Below are positions 17,549 through 30,686 of a stretch of 64,000 bases of DNA, one piece after another. The translations under genes and the position numbers were made by a program. How positions within the stretch are numbered: position 1 is the stretch's first letter; each line of letters opens with the position of its first letter. Source of the stretch: Dehalococcoidia bacterium (GTDB taxonomy: Bacteria; Chloroflexota; Dehalococcoidia; Bin125); NCBI GenBank assembly GCA_022828105.1, contig JAJEJC010000008.1, forward strand, positions 310,001-374,000, given 5' to 3'. The notes beneath the pieces were generated by a model. That model was not told the origin of the DNA. It did not search any database and was given only the letters and a program-made list of their open reading frames with translations.

Positions 17549-18910
17549 ATGACCACATCCCACTACCACCAGCAGCGCAGCAGCCGCTTCGATCCAACGA
17601 TCAACTGGCGCGATGTCTACGCCGAGCGCCTGGCTACGCCGGAGATGGCTGCCGCGATGTTCAACTCGGGCGACCACCTCTGGATTCCTCCGGGGCACGC
17701 GTCGCTGCCGATCCTGCAGGCGCTGGTCGCGCGCAGCGACGAGCTGGAAGGCGTCGAGGTGCGCGGGATCGTCGTGCCCGACGCAGGCTGGTTCACCGAG
17801 GAGATGATGTCGGCGTTCAAGGTCGCGCCGCAGTTCGGCACGCTGTTCGATCGCGACGCGGTCAACGCCGGGATCGCCGACTATCACCCCTACTGGCTGG
17901 TCGGAATCCACAAGGCCTGGGACGCCGGACGCGAGGACGAAGCCTGGCCGATCGACGTGCTGCAGATCCGCGCAACGCCGCCGAACGAGGCGGGATTCGT
18001 CTCGCTGGGCAGCTCGGTCTGGGACGGGGTGACATCGGCCAAGCGGGCCAAGACGGTGATCGCCGAGGTCAACGAGCACGTGGTCGAGACCTTTGGCGAC
18101 TCGTGGTTGCATGTGTCTGAGATCGATTGCTTCGTTCCGGGCGACTCGCCGGTCATGGTCAACCTCGAACATCCCGAGCCGAACCAGGTCGACCTCGGCC
18201 TGGCTCACTACGTGTCGCAGCTCGTGCAGGACGGCGACACGATCCAGGTCGGCGTTGGCTCGCATTCGGGCGCGCTGGCGCGCCTGGGCGCGTTCGACGA
18301 GCGTGAGAATCTGTCCTACTTCGCCGAACTGACGACGGAGGGGCTGGTCCCGCTGGTCGAACGGGGGATCATCACGGGTCGCTACTCCAAGACGCATCCG
18401 GACAAGTTCGTCGCCACGGTAATCGGCAACACGCCGGACGAGATTGCGACGGTGCACCGCAATCCGGCCTTCGAGACGTATTCGATCGAGTACCTGCTCG
18501 ACCCGCGTCAGATTGCGCGCAACGAGAACATCGTCGCAATCAACGGCGCGCTGACGGCCGACCTGACCGGTCAGCTCGGCGTCCACACGATCGGTCCGCG
18601 AGTCTACGCCGGCGTCGGCGGCCACCTGGCCTTTGCGATGGGCGCCTATCTCGCGCCCAAGGGCCGCTCGGTCACGGTGCTGCCCTCGACGAACCGCGAC
18701 GGGACGATCTCGACGATCATGGCGCAATTCGATCCAGGTCAGATCGTGACGGTGCCGCGAGACATCGCCGACACCGTCGTCACCGAGTACGGGATCGCCA
18801 GGTTGTTGGGCAAGACGGTGCGGGCAAGGGCGGAGGAGTTGATCTCGGTGGCGCACCCCGACTTCCGCGGGGAGTTACGCAAGGCGGCTCAGAAGCTGTT
18901 CTATCCGTAG
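17549..18910 (+). CDS. Acetyl-CoA hydrolase/CoA-transferase (4-hydroxybutyrate CoA-transferase-like)
   Basis: 453 aa, the single-chain acetyl-CoA hydrolase/transferase family with two related halves. AELTTEGLVPLVERGIITG contains the likely catalytic Glu in the second half, followed by AINGALTADLTGQLG and the late VTEYGIARLLGKTVRARAEELISVAHPDFR typical of this family. It moves CoA between carboxylic acids, probably in acyl-CoA catabolism. Translation begins after GGAGG and AGGAGG runs. A DUF488 gene follows 16 bp downstream. Confidence 0.88.
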   Translation: MTTSHYHQQRSSRFDPTINWRDVYAERLATPEMAAAMFNSGDHLWIPPGHASLPILQALVARSDELEGVEVRGIVVPDAGWFTEEMMSAFKVAPQFGTLFDRDAVNAGIADYHPYWLVGIHKAWDAGREDEAWPIDVLQIRATPPNEAGFVSLGSSVWDGVTSAKRAKTVIAEVNEHVVETFGDSWLHVSEIDCFVPGDSPVMVNLEHPEPNQVDLGLAHYVSQLVQDGDTIQVGVGSHSGALARLGAFDERENLSYFAELTTEGLVPLVERGIITGRYSKTHPDKFVATVIGNTPDEIATVHRNPAFETYSIEYLLDPRQIARNENIVAINGALTADLTGQLGVHTIGPRVYAGVGGHLAFAMGAYLAPKGRSVTVLPSTNRDGTISTIMAQFDPGQIVTVPRDIADTVVTEYGIARLLGKTVRARAEELISVAHPDFRGELRKAAQKLFYP

Positions 18911-18926
18911 TACCGTCGAACGCCGG

Positions 18927-19376
18927 ATGAAGCTCTACACGATCGGGTTTACGAAGAAGTCGGCGCGGACGTTCTTTGACGAATTGCTGGGCTCGAGTGA
19001 TGCGCGGCGGGTGGTGGATATCCGGTTGCGGCCGTCTTCTCAGCTCTCGGGGTTTGCGAAGGTATCGAATTCGGACGGTGACCTGGAGTTCCTGCTCGAG
19101 CGGTTATGCGGGTTGGGCTACGTCCACGTCCCGGCGCTGGCGCCCTCGGTGGAGCTGTTCACGAGCTACCGCGGCGGCGAGATCGAGTGGGAAGAGTACG
19201 CCGAGCGCTACACGGCATTGCTTGAGGAACGCGCCGTCGAGAATACGCTCGACCCGGCGCTGGTCGCGGACGGGGTGTTGCTGTGCAGCGAGGACACGCC
19301 GGAGCGGTGCCACCGGCGGCTGGCGGCGGAGTATCTACGTCGGCACTGGGGCGATGTCGAAATCGTTCACCTCTAG
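18927..19376 (+). CDS. DUF488 domain protein
   Basis: 149 aa. The opening LYTIGFTKKSARTFFDELL, then VVDIRLRPSSQLSGFAK, and the late LLCSEDTPERCHRRLAAEYL are the DUF488 hallmarks, including the conserved CHRR motif. The family is small, soluble and of unproven function, sometimes linked to stress or DNA-repair contexts. It sits 16 bp after the CoA-transferase gene and converges on the esterase pair with a 7-bp gap. Confidence 0.85.
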   Translation: MKLYTIGFTKKSARTFFDELLGSSDARRVVDIRLRPSSQLSGFAKVSNSDGDLEFLLERLCGLGYVHVPALAPSVELFTSYRGGEIEWEEYAERYTALLEERAVENTLDPALVADGVLLCSEDTPERCHRRLAAEYLRRHWGDVEIVHL

Positions 19377-19383
19377 CAGTGCC

Positions 19384-20304
19384 CTAAGAGTGCTCGCGAA
19401 TCCACTCACCGATGCGGTCGATGGCTTGCTGGCCTTCGGGGAGCAGGGGGGCGAAGCCCTGCCAGACGTGGAACATGTCGTCCCAGATCTCCTCGACGAC
19501 ATCGACGCCGGCTTCGCGGGCTCGGGCGGCGACCCGCTCGGTGTCGCGACAGATCAACTCCACGCTGCCGGCCTGCAACAGCAGGGGGCATATGCCGGTG
19601 TAGTCGGCGAAGATCGGGGAGAGCAGGGGATCGCGGCGGTCGGCGTCGCCGGCGTACATCGCGGCCCAGCCCTGTGAGGCCGTAATCGCGGTGGTGTTGT
19701 CGGGGATGGTTGGATCGTCGAGTCCGAACGCGGAGAGTTCCTCGGGCCCGGCGGCGAGGTCGGCCCAGGGGGAGAGGCCGATGCCGCCGCTGGGCATGCG
19801 CACGCCGCGCTCACGCGTGGCAAGCAAGGTGGCGAGCATGAGGCCGCCGCCGGCCGAGTCGCCGCCGACGAACACCGCGCCCGCCTCGCCCGGCTCGACC
19901 GGCCCGTTGTCCCAGATGTACTCAAGCGCGGCAAGTGCATCGTCGACGGCGGCAGGGAAGGGATGTTCCGGCGCCAGGCGGTAACCCAGATTGAGCGCCA
20001 CGCAACCCGACGCCCGGCAGATGTCGGCGACCAGCCGCCGGTGCGTCCCGATTGAACCCAGGACGTACCCGCCGCCATGCACATAGAGCAGGCGTCGATT
20101 GGGATCAGCACCGGGCAACACGGTCCATTCGCCCAGCACGCCATTGATGTCAACGGCCGTGAGCGAAATGTCGTCCTGCAGCGGGAAACGGAAGCCCTCC
20201 TCCATCGCTGCGCGTTGTTCGGCAATGCTGAGCTCCGCGCCAATCATGCTGGCGGCCTGAGCCTGCATCGCTTCGACGACCTGGGTGTACTGCTCCGATG
20301 GCAT
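19384..20304 (-). CDS. HSL-family alpha/beta hydrolase (esterase), downstream copy
   Basis: 306 aa from ATG 20304 (GGAG nearby); an upstream in-frame codon at 20328 is the track start. Hormone-sensitive-lipase-type esterase: oxyanion motif YVHGGGYVLGS, nucleophile VFVGGDSAGGGLML, and late HVWQGFAPLLPEG with the catalytic His. The acid is probably the Asp of RDTERVAARAREAGVDV or nearby. It hydrolyses short acyl esters or amides. It lies 36 bp after a paralog with the same layout, so the pair came from tandem duplication. Confidence 0.88.
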   Translation of the reverse strand: MPSEQYTQVVEAMQAQAASMIGAELSIAEQRAAMEEGFRFPLQDDISLTAVDINGVLGEWTVLPGADPNRRLLYVHGGGYVLGSIGTHRRLVADICRASGCVALNLGYRLAPEHPFPAAVDDALAALEYIWDNGPVEPGEAGAVFVGGDSAGGGLMLATLLATRERGVRMPSGGIGLSPWADLAAGPEELSAFGLDDPTIPDNTTAITASQGWAAMYAGDADRRDPLLSPIFADYTGICPLLLQAGSVELICRDTERVAARAREAGVDVVEEIWDDMFHVWQGFAPLLPEGQQAIDRIGEWIREHS

Positions 20305-20340
20305 GGACTCCGCTCCTGACTGCCGCACCGGCGGACCCGG

Positions 20341-21240
20341 TTACGCGTGTTGGTTGACGAACTCGCCGATGCGCTCGATGGCAGCCTGACCCTCGGGCAG
20401 CATCGGGGCGAAGGCGTGCCAGACGTGGAACATTTCGTCCCAGACCTCTTCGACGACATCGACGCCGGCGGCGCGGGCCTTCTCGGTGACTCGGGTGGTG
20501 TCGGAGAGCAGCACCTCGGCGTCGCCAACCTGGAGCAGGAGCGGCGGTAGTCCGGCATAGTCGGCGTAGAGCGGCGAGGCGAGCGGATCGGTCGCCTCGG
20601 TCGAGCCGAGGTAGGCAGAGGCCATGCCGCTGATCATCGAGGCGTCGGTGATCAGCGGGTCGGCGTCGGCGCGGGTCTGGATCGACTCGCCGGTGATCGC
20701 GAGGTCGGTCCAGGCTGAGATGCCGATGGCCGCGTTGGGCTGATCGACGCCGCGTTCGCGCGCGGCGAGCAGCGTGGCCAGGGTCAGTCCGCCGCCGGCA
20801 GAGTCTCCGGCGACGAAGACGGACTCGGCGGCGCCCGCGCCGTTGGGGCCGTTCTGCTGGACGAACTTCAGGCCCTCGATCGCGTCGTCGACAGCGGCCG
20901 GGTAGGGGTGCTCCGGCGCGAGACGGTAGTCGAGATTGAGCACGGCGCAGCCGCCGGCGCGTGCGATGTCCTCGCACAACCGCCGGTGGGTGACCGGCGA
21001 ACCGATCACGTAGCCGCCGCCGTGGACGTAGAGCAGCCGCCGATTGGGATCGGACTCGGCGACGGTGACCCACTCGCCGGGCACGCCGTTGGCGTCGACC
21101 GGCGTGACGGTTGCGGCGTCGGTGGCGGGGAATGCGCTCTCTTCCATGCCGGCGCGCATGCCCTGGATGTCGGTGGCGCCGCCACCGATGGGCCGCTCCG
21201 CCATCAGGTCGAGCACTTTCTGCAGTTCCGCTGAAGCCAT
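20341..21240 (-). CDS. HSL-family alpha/beta hydrolase (esterase), upstream copy
   Basis: 299 aa from ATG 21240; the 28 residues before this in the track are not family-like. YVHGGGYVIGSPVTHRRL supplies the oxyanion hole, VFVAGDSAGGGLTL the nucleophilic Ser, and MFHVWHAFAPMLPEGQ the His. It aligns end to end with the downstream gene and is its tandem paralog. It is divergent from an LLM oxidoreductase with 111 bp between, which holds the likely promoter. Substrate unknown. Confidence 0.88.
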   Translation of the reverse strand: MASAELQKVLDLMAERPIGGGATDIQGMRAGMEESAFPATDAATVTPVDANGVPGEWVTVAESDPNRRLLYVHGGGYVIGSPVTHRRLCEDIARAGGCAVLNLDYRLAPEHPYPAAVDDAIEGLKFVQQNGPNGAGAAESVFVAGDSAGGGLTLATLLAARERGVDQPNAAIGISAWTDLAITGESIQTRADADPLITDASMISGMASAYLGSTEATDPLASPLYADYAGLPPLLLQVGDAEVLLSDTTRVTEKARAAGVDVVEEVWDEMFHVWHAFAPMLPEGQAAIERIGEFVNQHA

Positions 21241-21351
21241 GACTTGTTCCGTTCCGGCTGGTTGCTGGTTGTTGATCTCTGCGCAGGCAAGATAGCGACT
21301 CGCCTGCGCGATACTGCAATTCACGACCGATCTGCAGAATGGAACCGAACC

Positions 21352-22254
21352 ATGCGCATCCTCTCACCACCGCTCGCCGCGACGATGGCGGGCAAGCTCG
21401 ACGCGATCCGCCAGCTTGAAGCGGACGGCTTCGACGGCGCGTATCTGCCCTCGGTCGGGCACGACGCGATGACGGTGCTGGCGCTGGCCGCGGGCGAGAC
21501 CAGCACGATCGAGCTCGGCACGTACGTGATTCCCACCTACACGCGGCATCCGGTCGCGATGGCGCAGCAGGCGTTGGCGACGAATGCCGCCGCCGGCGGC
21601 CGTTTCACGCTGGGGCTGGGCCTTTCGCACGAGGTCGTGATCCGCGATTCGTGGGGGCTGGATTTCAGCAAGGTCGTGCGGCATATGCGCGAGTACCTCG
21701 AAGTCCTGCAGCCGCTGATGCGCGGCGAGCAGGTCGATTTCGAAGGCGAGGAGTTCCGCGTCCACTCGAAGCTGGAACTGCCCGATTGCGAAGCGCCGTC
21801 GGTGATCGTCGCGGCGCTGGGTCCGCAGATGCTGCGCGTGACCGGTCGGCTGGCCGACGGCACGGCGCTCTGGCTGGCCGGGCCGAAGTGGATCGAAGAT
21901 GTCGTGATCCCCGAGATGGGCGGGGCGGCGCGGGACGCGGGCAAGCCGGAACCGAGGATCATCGCCGGTGTGCCGATCTCTATCACGTCGGACCCGGACG
22001 GCGCGCGCGAACGGATCGGCCGCGCCTACGCGATGTACAACACGCTGCCCTCGTACCAGCGCGTGATCCAGGGATCGGGGGCCGACGATCCCGCCGGAGT
22101 CTCGATCGTCGGCAGCGAGGAAGAGGTCGAGCTGGAACTCCGGCGCTGGCGCGACATCGGCGTGACCGACTTCTACGCCGCCTTCGAGGGCGCGAACGCG
22201 GAGGAGCGGCAGCGAACCCGCGAGTTCGTCGCCGCGCTCGCGCCGAGCCTCTAG
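21352..22254 (+). CDS. LLM-class F420-dependent-type oxidoreductase
   Basis: 300 aa from ATG 21352; the track start lies inside the divergent gene's promoter. The protein begins MRILSPPLAATMAGKLDAIRQLEADGFDGAYLPSVGHDAM and has STIELGTYVIPTYTRHPVAMAQQA plus RFTLGLGLSHEVV. This fits the F420-dependent LLM group (compare mer/adf-like enzymes), which uses F420H2 or FMNH2 in a TIM barrel. It is followed 36 bp later by a NIPSNAP-like gene in the same direction, probably one transcript. Confidence 0.88.
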   Translation: MRILSPPLAATMAGKLDAIRQLEADGFDGAYLPSVGHDAMTVLALAAGETSTIELGTYVIPTYTRHPVAMAQQALATNAAAGGRFTLGLGLSHEVVIRDSWGLDFSKVVRHMREYLEVLQPLMRGEQVDFEGEEFRVHSKLELPDCEAPSVIVAALGPQMLRVTGRLADGTALWLAGPKWIEDVVIPEMGGAARDAGKPEPRIIAGVPISITSDPDGARERIGRAYAMYNTLPSYQRVIQGSGADDPAGVSIVGSEEEVELELRRWRDIGVTDFYAAFEGANAEERQRTREFVAALAPSL

Positions 22255-22290
22255 TCTGCGCCCAACCGAACACTCAACCAGGAGTCCATC

Positions 22291-22962
22291 ATGGCCGTCT
22301 TTCTTGAAGTGCGACACCGAATCAAGCCGATCACCAACACCGCGTTCGACCTGTTTGTCGACTTCTACGCCGACACGGTGGTTCCCGCGATGGAACGGCA
22401 CGGGATCGACCTGGTCGGAGCGTGGAAGCTGACCGGCGGCGAGATGGGCTGGGATATGTCGTTGCAGCGCTACGAGAGCATGGCACACGCCGAGGAGTGC
22501 CTGGCCTCGCTGGGCCAGGACCAGGCGCTGTGGTCGGCAGTCGAGAAGCTGCGCGGCGAGATCGAGATTGAAGAGGTCACGAAGTTCACGCAGAGCGTCT
22601 CCTACGGCACCGCCGAGCGGCTGGAGGCCGCGCTCGAGGCGTCGTCCGAGCAGCCGCGTCAGTACATGCTGGCCGTGCTGCAGACGGCAACCGGCGGGCT
22701 GCTGCCGGCGATCGAGGCGATCGGCGGACTGGTCGAGACGATGGACTCGGCCGGCGCGCTGCAGCTCGTGACGGCCTACGCATCGAGGATCGGCCGCTCG
22801 GGAGAGTTGACCGACCTGTGGATCATGCCTCAGGGACCGGGCGGAATGATGGAGTACCGGGCGGGCGACCCGCTCAGGGAGATCATCGACCCCCTGCGCG
22901 AACACGCGCCGGAGGAGTCGATCTACTTCATGAATCCGCTGCCGTACTCGAAGCTGCAATAG
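22291..22962 (+). CDS. NIPSNAP-like protein, two-repeat
   Basis: 223 aa. The first half, LEVRHRIKPITNTAFDLFVDFYADTVVPAMERHGIDLVGAWKLTG, then MSLQRYESMAHAEECLASLGQD, has the NIPSNAP/dimeric alpha-beta barrel layout. The second half (YMLAVLQTATGGLLPAIEAIGGLVETM, then LTDLWIMPQG) looks like a diverged second copy. Such domains often bind small hydrophobic ligands or act as minor oxygenases. Probably cotranscribed with the LLM gene before it. Function unproven. Confidence 0.7.
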   Translation: MAVFLEVRHRIKPITNTAFDLFVDFYADTVVPAMERHGIDLVGAWKLTGGEMGWDMSLQRYESMAHAEECLASLGQDQALWSAVEKLRGEIEIEEVTKFTQSVSYGTAERLEAALEASSEQPRQYMLAVLQTATGGLLPAIEAIGGLVETMDSAGALQLVTAYASRIGRSGELTDLWIMPQGPGGMMEYRAGDPLREIIDPLREHAPEESIYFMNPLPYSKLQ

Positions 22963-23020
22963 CGGGGGCGGGGAGCCCCCCTCGGCCTTCGGCATCTCCC
23001 CCCGCTTCGCGGGGGGAGAG
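22963..23020 (+). repeat. Dispersed GC-rich hairpin repeat, intergenic copy
   Basis: GCGGGGGCGGGGAGCCCCCCT, then CGGCCTTCGGCATCTCCCCCC and a GCTTCGC loop closing GGGGGGAGAG. The CTCCCCCCGC/GCGGGGGGAG arms form a strong hairpin. It fills the whole gap between convergent genes. Other copies: 2359, 38781, 43153, 44873 and, diverged, 58626. Confidence 0.8.
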
Positions 23021-23025
23021 CGGAC

Positions 23026-24336
23026 TCAGGTGACCATGCGGCGGACGATCTCGTAGGTCAGTTCGACGCCCATGTTGAAGTTCTCGACGGTCATGTGCTC
23101 ATCGTTGCCGTGGAAGCCGGAGGCCTCCTCGGGGCTGAGCAGGACGGGGATGAAGCCGTAGGCGGGAATGCCCTGCTGACGGAGGAAGCGGTTGTCGGTG
23201 CCGCCGACACAGGTGGAGGGCACGACCGTGGCGTCCTCGACCGCTTCGGTGACGACCGCTTCGATGGTGTGATACAGCTCGGTGTCCCAGTCGACCTCGA
23301 CCGGCTGATCCTGGTCCCAACCGGAGAACTCGACCTCGATCCGGTCGTCGTCGATCACATCGATCACCTGCTGCCGCCAGTCCTCGCGGTCCTGCCCGGG
23401 CAGCAGCCGGCAGTCGATCACGGCCTCGGATTTGGCTGGGATCACGTTGGCCTTGATCCCGCTGTTGACCATCGTCACGTTGAGCGTGTTGATGAACATC
23501 GCGTGGATGTGCGGATGCTCGGTGATCAGCGCGGCCAGCTCGTCCTCGCTGTCGAAGGCCGGGATGTGGCCCTCGTCGACGAGGCGGTCGAGCCAGATGC
23601 GGGTCGAGGGCGTGATCGTGACGGGCCGCTCCCAGGCGGCCAGCCTGGAGAGCGCGTTGACGAGGTGGACGGCGGAGTTGTCGTAGTGCGGTCGCGAGCC
23701 GTGTCCCGGAGTGCCGATCGAGGTGAGCTGCAGCCAGCAGATGTCCTTCTCGTTGGTGGCGACGGAGAAGATGTCGGCTTCCTTGCCCATCAGTTGGGTC
23801 GAGCCGCTGCCGCCCTCGGAGAGCTCGAACTCGACATCGACGAGGTCGGGCCGGTGCTTGCACAGCCACTCCATGCCCCAGACCGAGCCGGCCTCCTCGT
23901 CGGGCACGCCGCAAAAGACGAGGTCGCGCTTGAGCGACGCGCCGTGCCGCTGGAGCAGCAGCATCGTCATCAGGTGCATAATCCCGCAGCCCTTCATGTC
24001 GACCGCGCCGCGCCCGTAGATCTTGCCGTCCTCGATCAGGCCCTCGAAGGCCGGCTTGGTCCAGTAAGCCTCCTCGACCGGGACGACGTCGAGGTGGTTG
24101 CAGAGCATCATCGGCCGCTTGGAGCCGTCGCCGCGCAACCAGGCGAAGACCGCCTCGCGCTCGGGCTGGATCTCGACATACTCGACCTCCATCCCGGCCT
24201 CGGAGAGAATCTGCCCCATCCAACGGGCAGCCGGCTTCTCGTTACCGGGCGGGTTGGTGGTGTTGATCTGCAGGTAGTTGACGAAGTGCTCCAGCGCCTC
24301 GTCGAACACGGGCTGCCAGTTGATGTTGTTGGTCAT
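23026..24336 (-). CDS. M20/M25/M40-family metallo-hydrolase
   Basis: 436 aa zinc amidohydrolase/peptidase. Metal ligands are visible: His in MLCNHLDVVPV, Asp in YGRGAVDMKGCG, the catalytic Glu pair in CGVPDEEAGS, and later STCVGGTDNRFLRQQGIPAYGF near the C-terminal ligand. A dimerisation domain (VTMVNSGIKANVIPAKSEAVIDCRLLPGQ) sits in the middle. It resembles acetylornithine deacetylase and succinyl-diaminopimelate desuccinylase relatives (carboxypeptidase/aminoacylase type). The upstream gap carries phased T-tracts and is AT-richer than the rest of the window. Confidence 0.9.
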   Translation of the reverse strand: MTNNINWQPVFDEALEHFVNYLQINTTNPPGNEKPAARWMGQILSEAGMEVEYVEIQPEREAVFAWLRGDGSKRPMMLCNHLDVVPVEEAYWTKPAFEGLIEDGKIYGRGAVDMKGCGIMHLMTMLLLQRHGASLKRDLVFCGVPDEEAGSVWGMEWLCKHRPDLVDVEFELSEGGSGSTQLMGKEADIFSVATNEKDICWLQLTSIGTPGHGSRPHYDNSAVHLVNALSRLAAWERPVTITPSTRIWLDRLVDEGHIPAFDSEDELAALITEHPHIHAMFINTLNVTMVNSGIKANVIPAKSEAVIDCRLLPGQDREDWRQQVIDVIDDDRIEVEFSGWDQDQPVEVDWDTELYHTIEAVVTEAVEDATVVPSTCVGGTDNRFLRQQGIPAYGFIPVLLSPEEASGFHGNDEHMTVENFNMGVELTYEIVRRMVT

Positions 24337-24430
24337 GGGTTGGTGCTCCTTGGGTTCTGGGGAGATCGTATCGGTGTTCGGGTGGTCAGACAGGATCTTT
24401 CCCGAGCCTCAGAAAAAACGGAACTCCAGT

Positions 24431-24520
24431 GTTTTGCTGGGTTTTTCTGGTTGGAAGTGGCTAGATTTGGTCGGTTTTGGTCGATCGAGAGTGTTCGGGT
24501 TTGTTCGATTCTGTTCGGAG
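24431..24520. promoter_or_regulatory. Ten-base-phased T/G tracts (possible curved DNA)
   Basis: Five successive 10-mers each end in TGG (GTTTTGCTGG, GTTTTTCTGG, TTGGAAGTGG, CTAGATTTGG, TCGGTTTTGG). Three GTTCG copies follow at 24493, 24503 and 24513, again 10 bp apart. T-tracts repeated at the helical period suggest intrinsic bending upstream of the minus-strand M20 gene. Confidence 0.55.
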
Positions 24521-24601
24521 TTGGGACAAGGTGGGTAGGGGTTAGGAGACGGGAGACGAGTGTCGTTCGGGACGATCGGGTCACTGTCGCGCCTGGCATA
24601 G

Positions 24602-26203
24602 CTACGCCTCTAGCTCGCCTTGTCGGCGCTGCGCGATGCGGCCGGCGAGGTAATCCATGTCGCGGTTGCCTTTGACCCGGTTGCACCAGCCGCAGAGAAG
24701 CTGAGTGTTGTCGAGGGCGTACTCTCCGCCAACCGCACCGGGGCGGATGCGGTCGATTTCGAGGAGGTGGATGGGGAGGGCGGTACCGCAGTCAGGACCG
24801 GCGCAAAGCGCGTGGGGGATGGGGTAGTCATCGGCGCTGACGGACTGTCGAGCGAACAAGACGGCTTTGAGTTCGGCGCGGCTCATGGGCGGTTCGGTGA
24901 TGTCGGTTCGTTTGGGCACAGCGCGGGTGACATTGACATCGTGGGCCCACATCGCGATGCCTTCGTCCTGCTCGCGCAGGCGCTTGCGGACGAGGATGCC
25001 GGCTCGGGGCGATCGGTCCATGCCGACCCACTGGCGATCGAGGCGCTCAGCGGCGACGCACGCGGTGGCGCAGCCGCAGAAGGGATCGAGGACCATGTCG
25101 CCGGTACGCGAGGACATCCGAATGATGCGTTCCAACAGCGCAAGCGGCTTTTGCGTATCCCAGCCCGTGTCCTCGCCCGCTTGGGCGTTGATCGAACCGA
25201 TATCGGTCCAGATTGAACCTGGAGCCTCATCGGATAGGGCGGCGAGGTAACGCTTCAAATAGGGCGTGCCTCCGCTTGTCCAGATGATCATCCCATGTGC
25301 TTCCAGCGCGTCTAGCCGCTGATGCACGCTGGATATGCGTTCGTAGTCGCTGATTATGTTCCTTGCAATCCAGTCGCCATACTCGCCGCGACCACGCGCG
25401 ATCGGGACCGACCAATGGCGGCCGATACCAGCAGGGTCGTACCCGCGCCAAGGCTGTCCACTTTCGGTGGTCGTGGTCCCGGCACCTGTCAGATCGCTGT
25501 CGCGGTAGGGACCGCGACCCTCGTTGTCGTCTCGCCGATACTTGCTCGCGACATTCTCGGAGTCAGGCGGCGATGCAGCGGCGTATGGATCGAAATGTGC
25601 ATCATCGGATTGGCTATAGAAGAGCAACACGTCGGCGATGCGTCCTAATCTCCTAGATGTCGAACGACCTCGGGTGCGTTGCCAAGTCACTTCGTTCCGG
25701 AAGTTGTTGCGCCCGAACGTCGCGTCCATGAGGGCTTTCAGCCACGCCCCCTCGGTGTCGTCGCAATGGAGCCAGATGCTGCCGGTGTGCTTGAGGATGC
25801 GACGCATCTCAACCAGTCGTTCCCATATGAATGTGAGATAGGCTTGCGTGCCGGGTCCGACGGCTGCTCCAGCGGCCGCGATCACGTATCCAGCAGGCTC
25901 GCCATTGTCCAAGAGTTCCTGCAGGGTGCGCTCATCCAGATCATCGAGAGTAAACGCGTCCTTGAACCTGTCGATTCCATTTGGGCCAATCAGATTCTCC
26001 AGGGCTTCGTCGTCGAGATCGCCGTTTCCGTCTGGCAATTCGGCGTCATCCCAGTCGAGTTCGTCGGTGCCGATCGGCCACTGATACTCGCCCCGGCTGT
26101 TGAAGGGCGGGTCGAGGTAGATCAGGTCGACGGACTCGCTGTCGATCCCGCGCAGGCGCCTGAGATTGTCGCCAATGTAGATGGTCCGATTGCGGAGGTT
26201 CAT
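24602..26203 (-). CDS. DNA methyltransferase with C-terminal HNH-like zinc domain
   Basis: 533 aa. The catalytic motif IV, LIYLDPPFNSRGEY, comes near the N-terminus and the SAM motif I, MVLDPFCGCATACVAAERL, comes later. That order is the beta class of N6-adenine/N4-cytosine methyltransferases. The C-terminal ~70 residues carry paired cysteines (CAGPDC and LLCGWC) and read like HNH: HLLEIDRIRPGAVGGEYALDNTQ, then CNRVKGNR. The first HNH histidine, normally EIDH, is Arg here, so nuclease activity is doubtful. No separate restriction gene is adjacent. Local GC is lower than flanks, consistent with transfer. Confidence 0.85.
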   Translation of the reverse strand: MNLRNRTIYIGDNLRRLRGIDSESVDLIYLDPPFNSRGEYQWPIGTDELDWDDAELPDGNGDLDDEALENLIGPNGIDRFKDAFTLDDLDERTLQELLDNGEPAGYVIAAAGAAVGPGTQAYLTFIWERLVEMRRILKHTGSIWLHCDDTEGAWLKALMDATFGRNNFRNEVTWQRTRGRSTSRRLGRIADVLLFYSQSDDAHFDPYAAASPPDSENVASKYRRDDNEGRGPYRDSDLTGAGTTTTESGQPWRGYDPAGIGRHWSVPIARGRGEYGDWIARNIISDYERISSVHQRLDALEAHGMIIWTSGGTPYLKRYLAALSDEAPGSIWTDIGSINAQAGEDTGWDTQKPLALLERIIRMSSRTGDMVLDPFCGCATACVAAERLDRQWVGMDRSPRAGILVRKRLREQDEGIAMWAHDVNVTRAVPKRTDITEPPMSRAELKAVLFARQSVSADDYPIPHALCAGPDCGTALPIHLLEIDRIRPGAVGGEYALDNTQLLCGWCNRVKGNRDMDYLAGRIAQRRQGELEA

Positions 26204-26327
26204 CGTCTCAGTCCAGTAGCATCTGGTTCGCGCGTGACATCAGGTTACCGAGCGACCAATCAGCAGCACAGGCATTCTATCTCGTGAGCAGGCGCTCGCT
26301 GCCGTCATGCCGTAAGATACGGAACAT

Positions 26328-30638
<4,311 letters not shown>

Positions 30639-30648
30639 CCTCGAACCA

Positions 30649-30680
30649 CAGTCCCGGCTCCCGTGCAAGGACCCGCTCGG
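30649..30680 (+). repeat. 3'-end repeat, copy 2
   Basis: CAGTCCCGGCTCCCGTGCAAGGACCCGCTCGG begins about 10 bases after the lhr stop codon. Compared with copies 1 and 3 the hairpin arms are damaged, but both ends (CAGTCCC and GGACCCGCTCGG) are kept. It is 6 bp from the convergent recQ stop. Confidence 0.65.
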
Positions 30681-30686
30681 TCGCCG

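Noticed and set aside
21364-22995. 543-aa minus-strand ORF
   Set aside because: Antisense to the LLM and NIPSNAP-like genes; its first residues (MPKAEGGSPP) are just the translated repeat.
22963-23020. CRISPR or tandem array
   Set aside because: Copies are single, dispersed over tens of kilobases and in both orientations, with no regular spacers.
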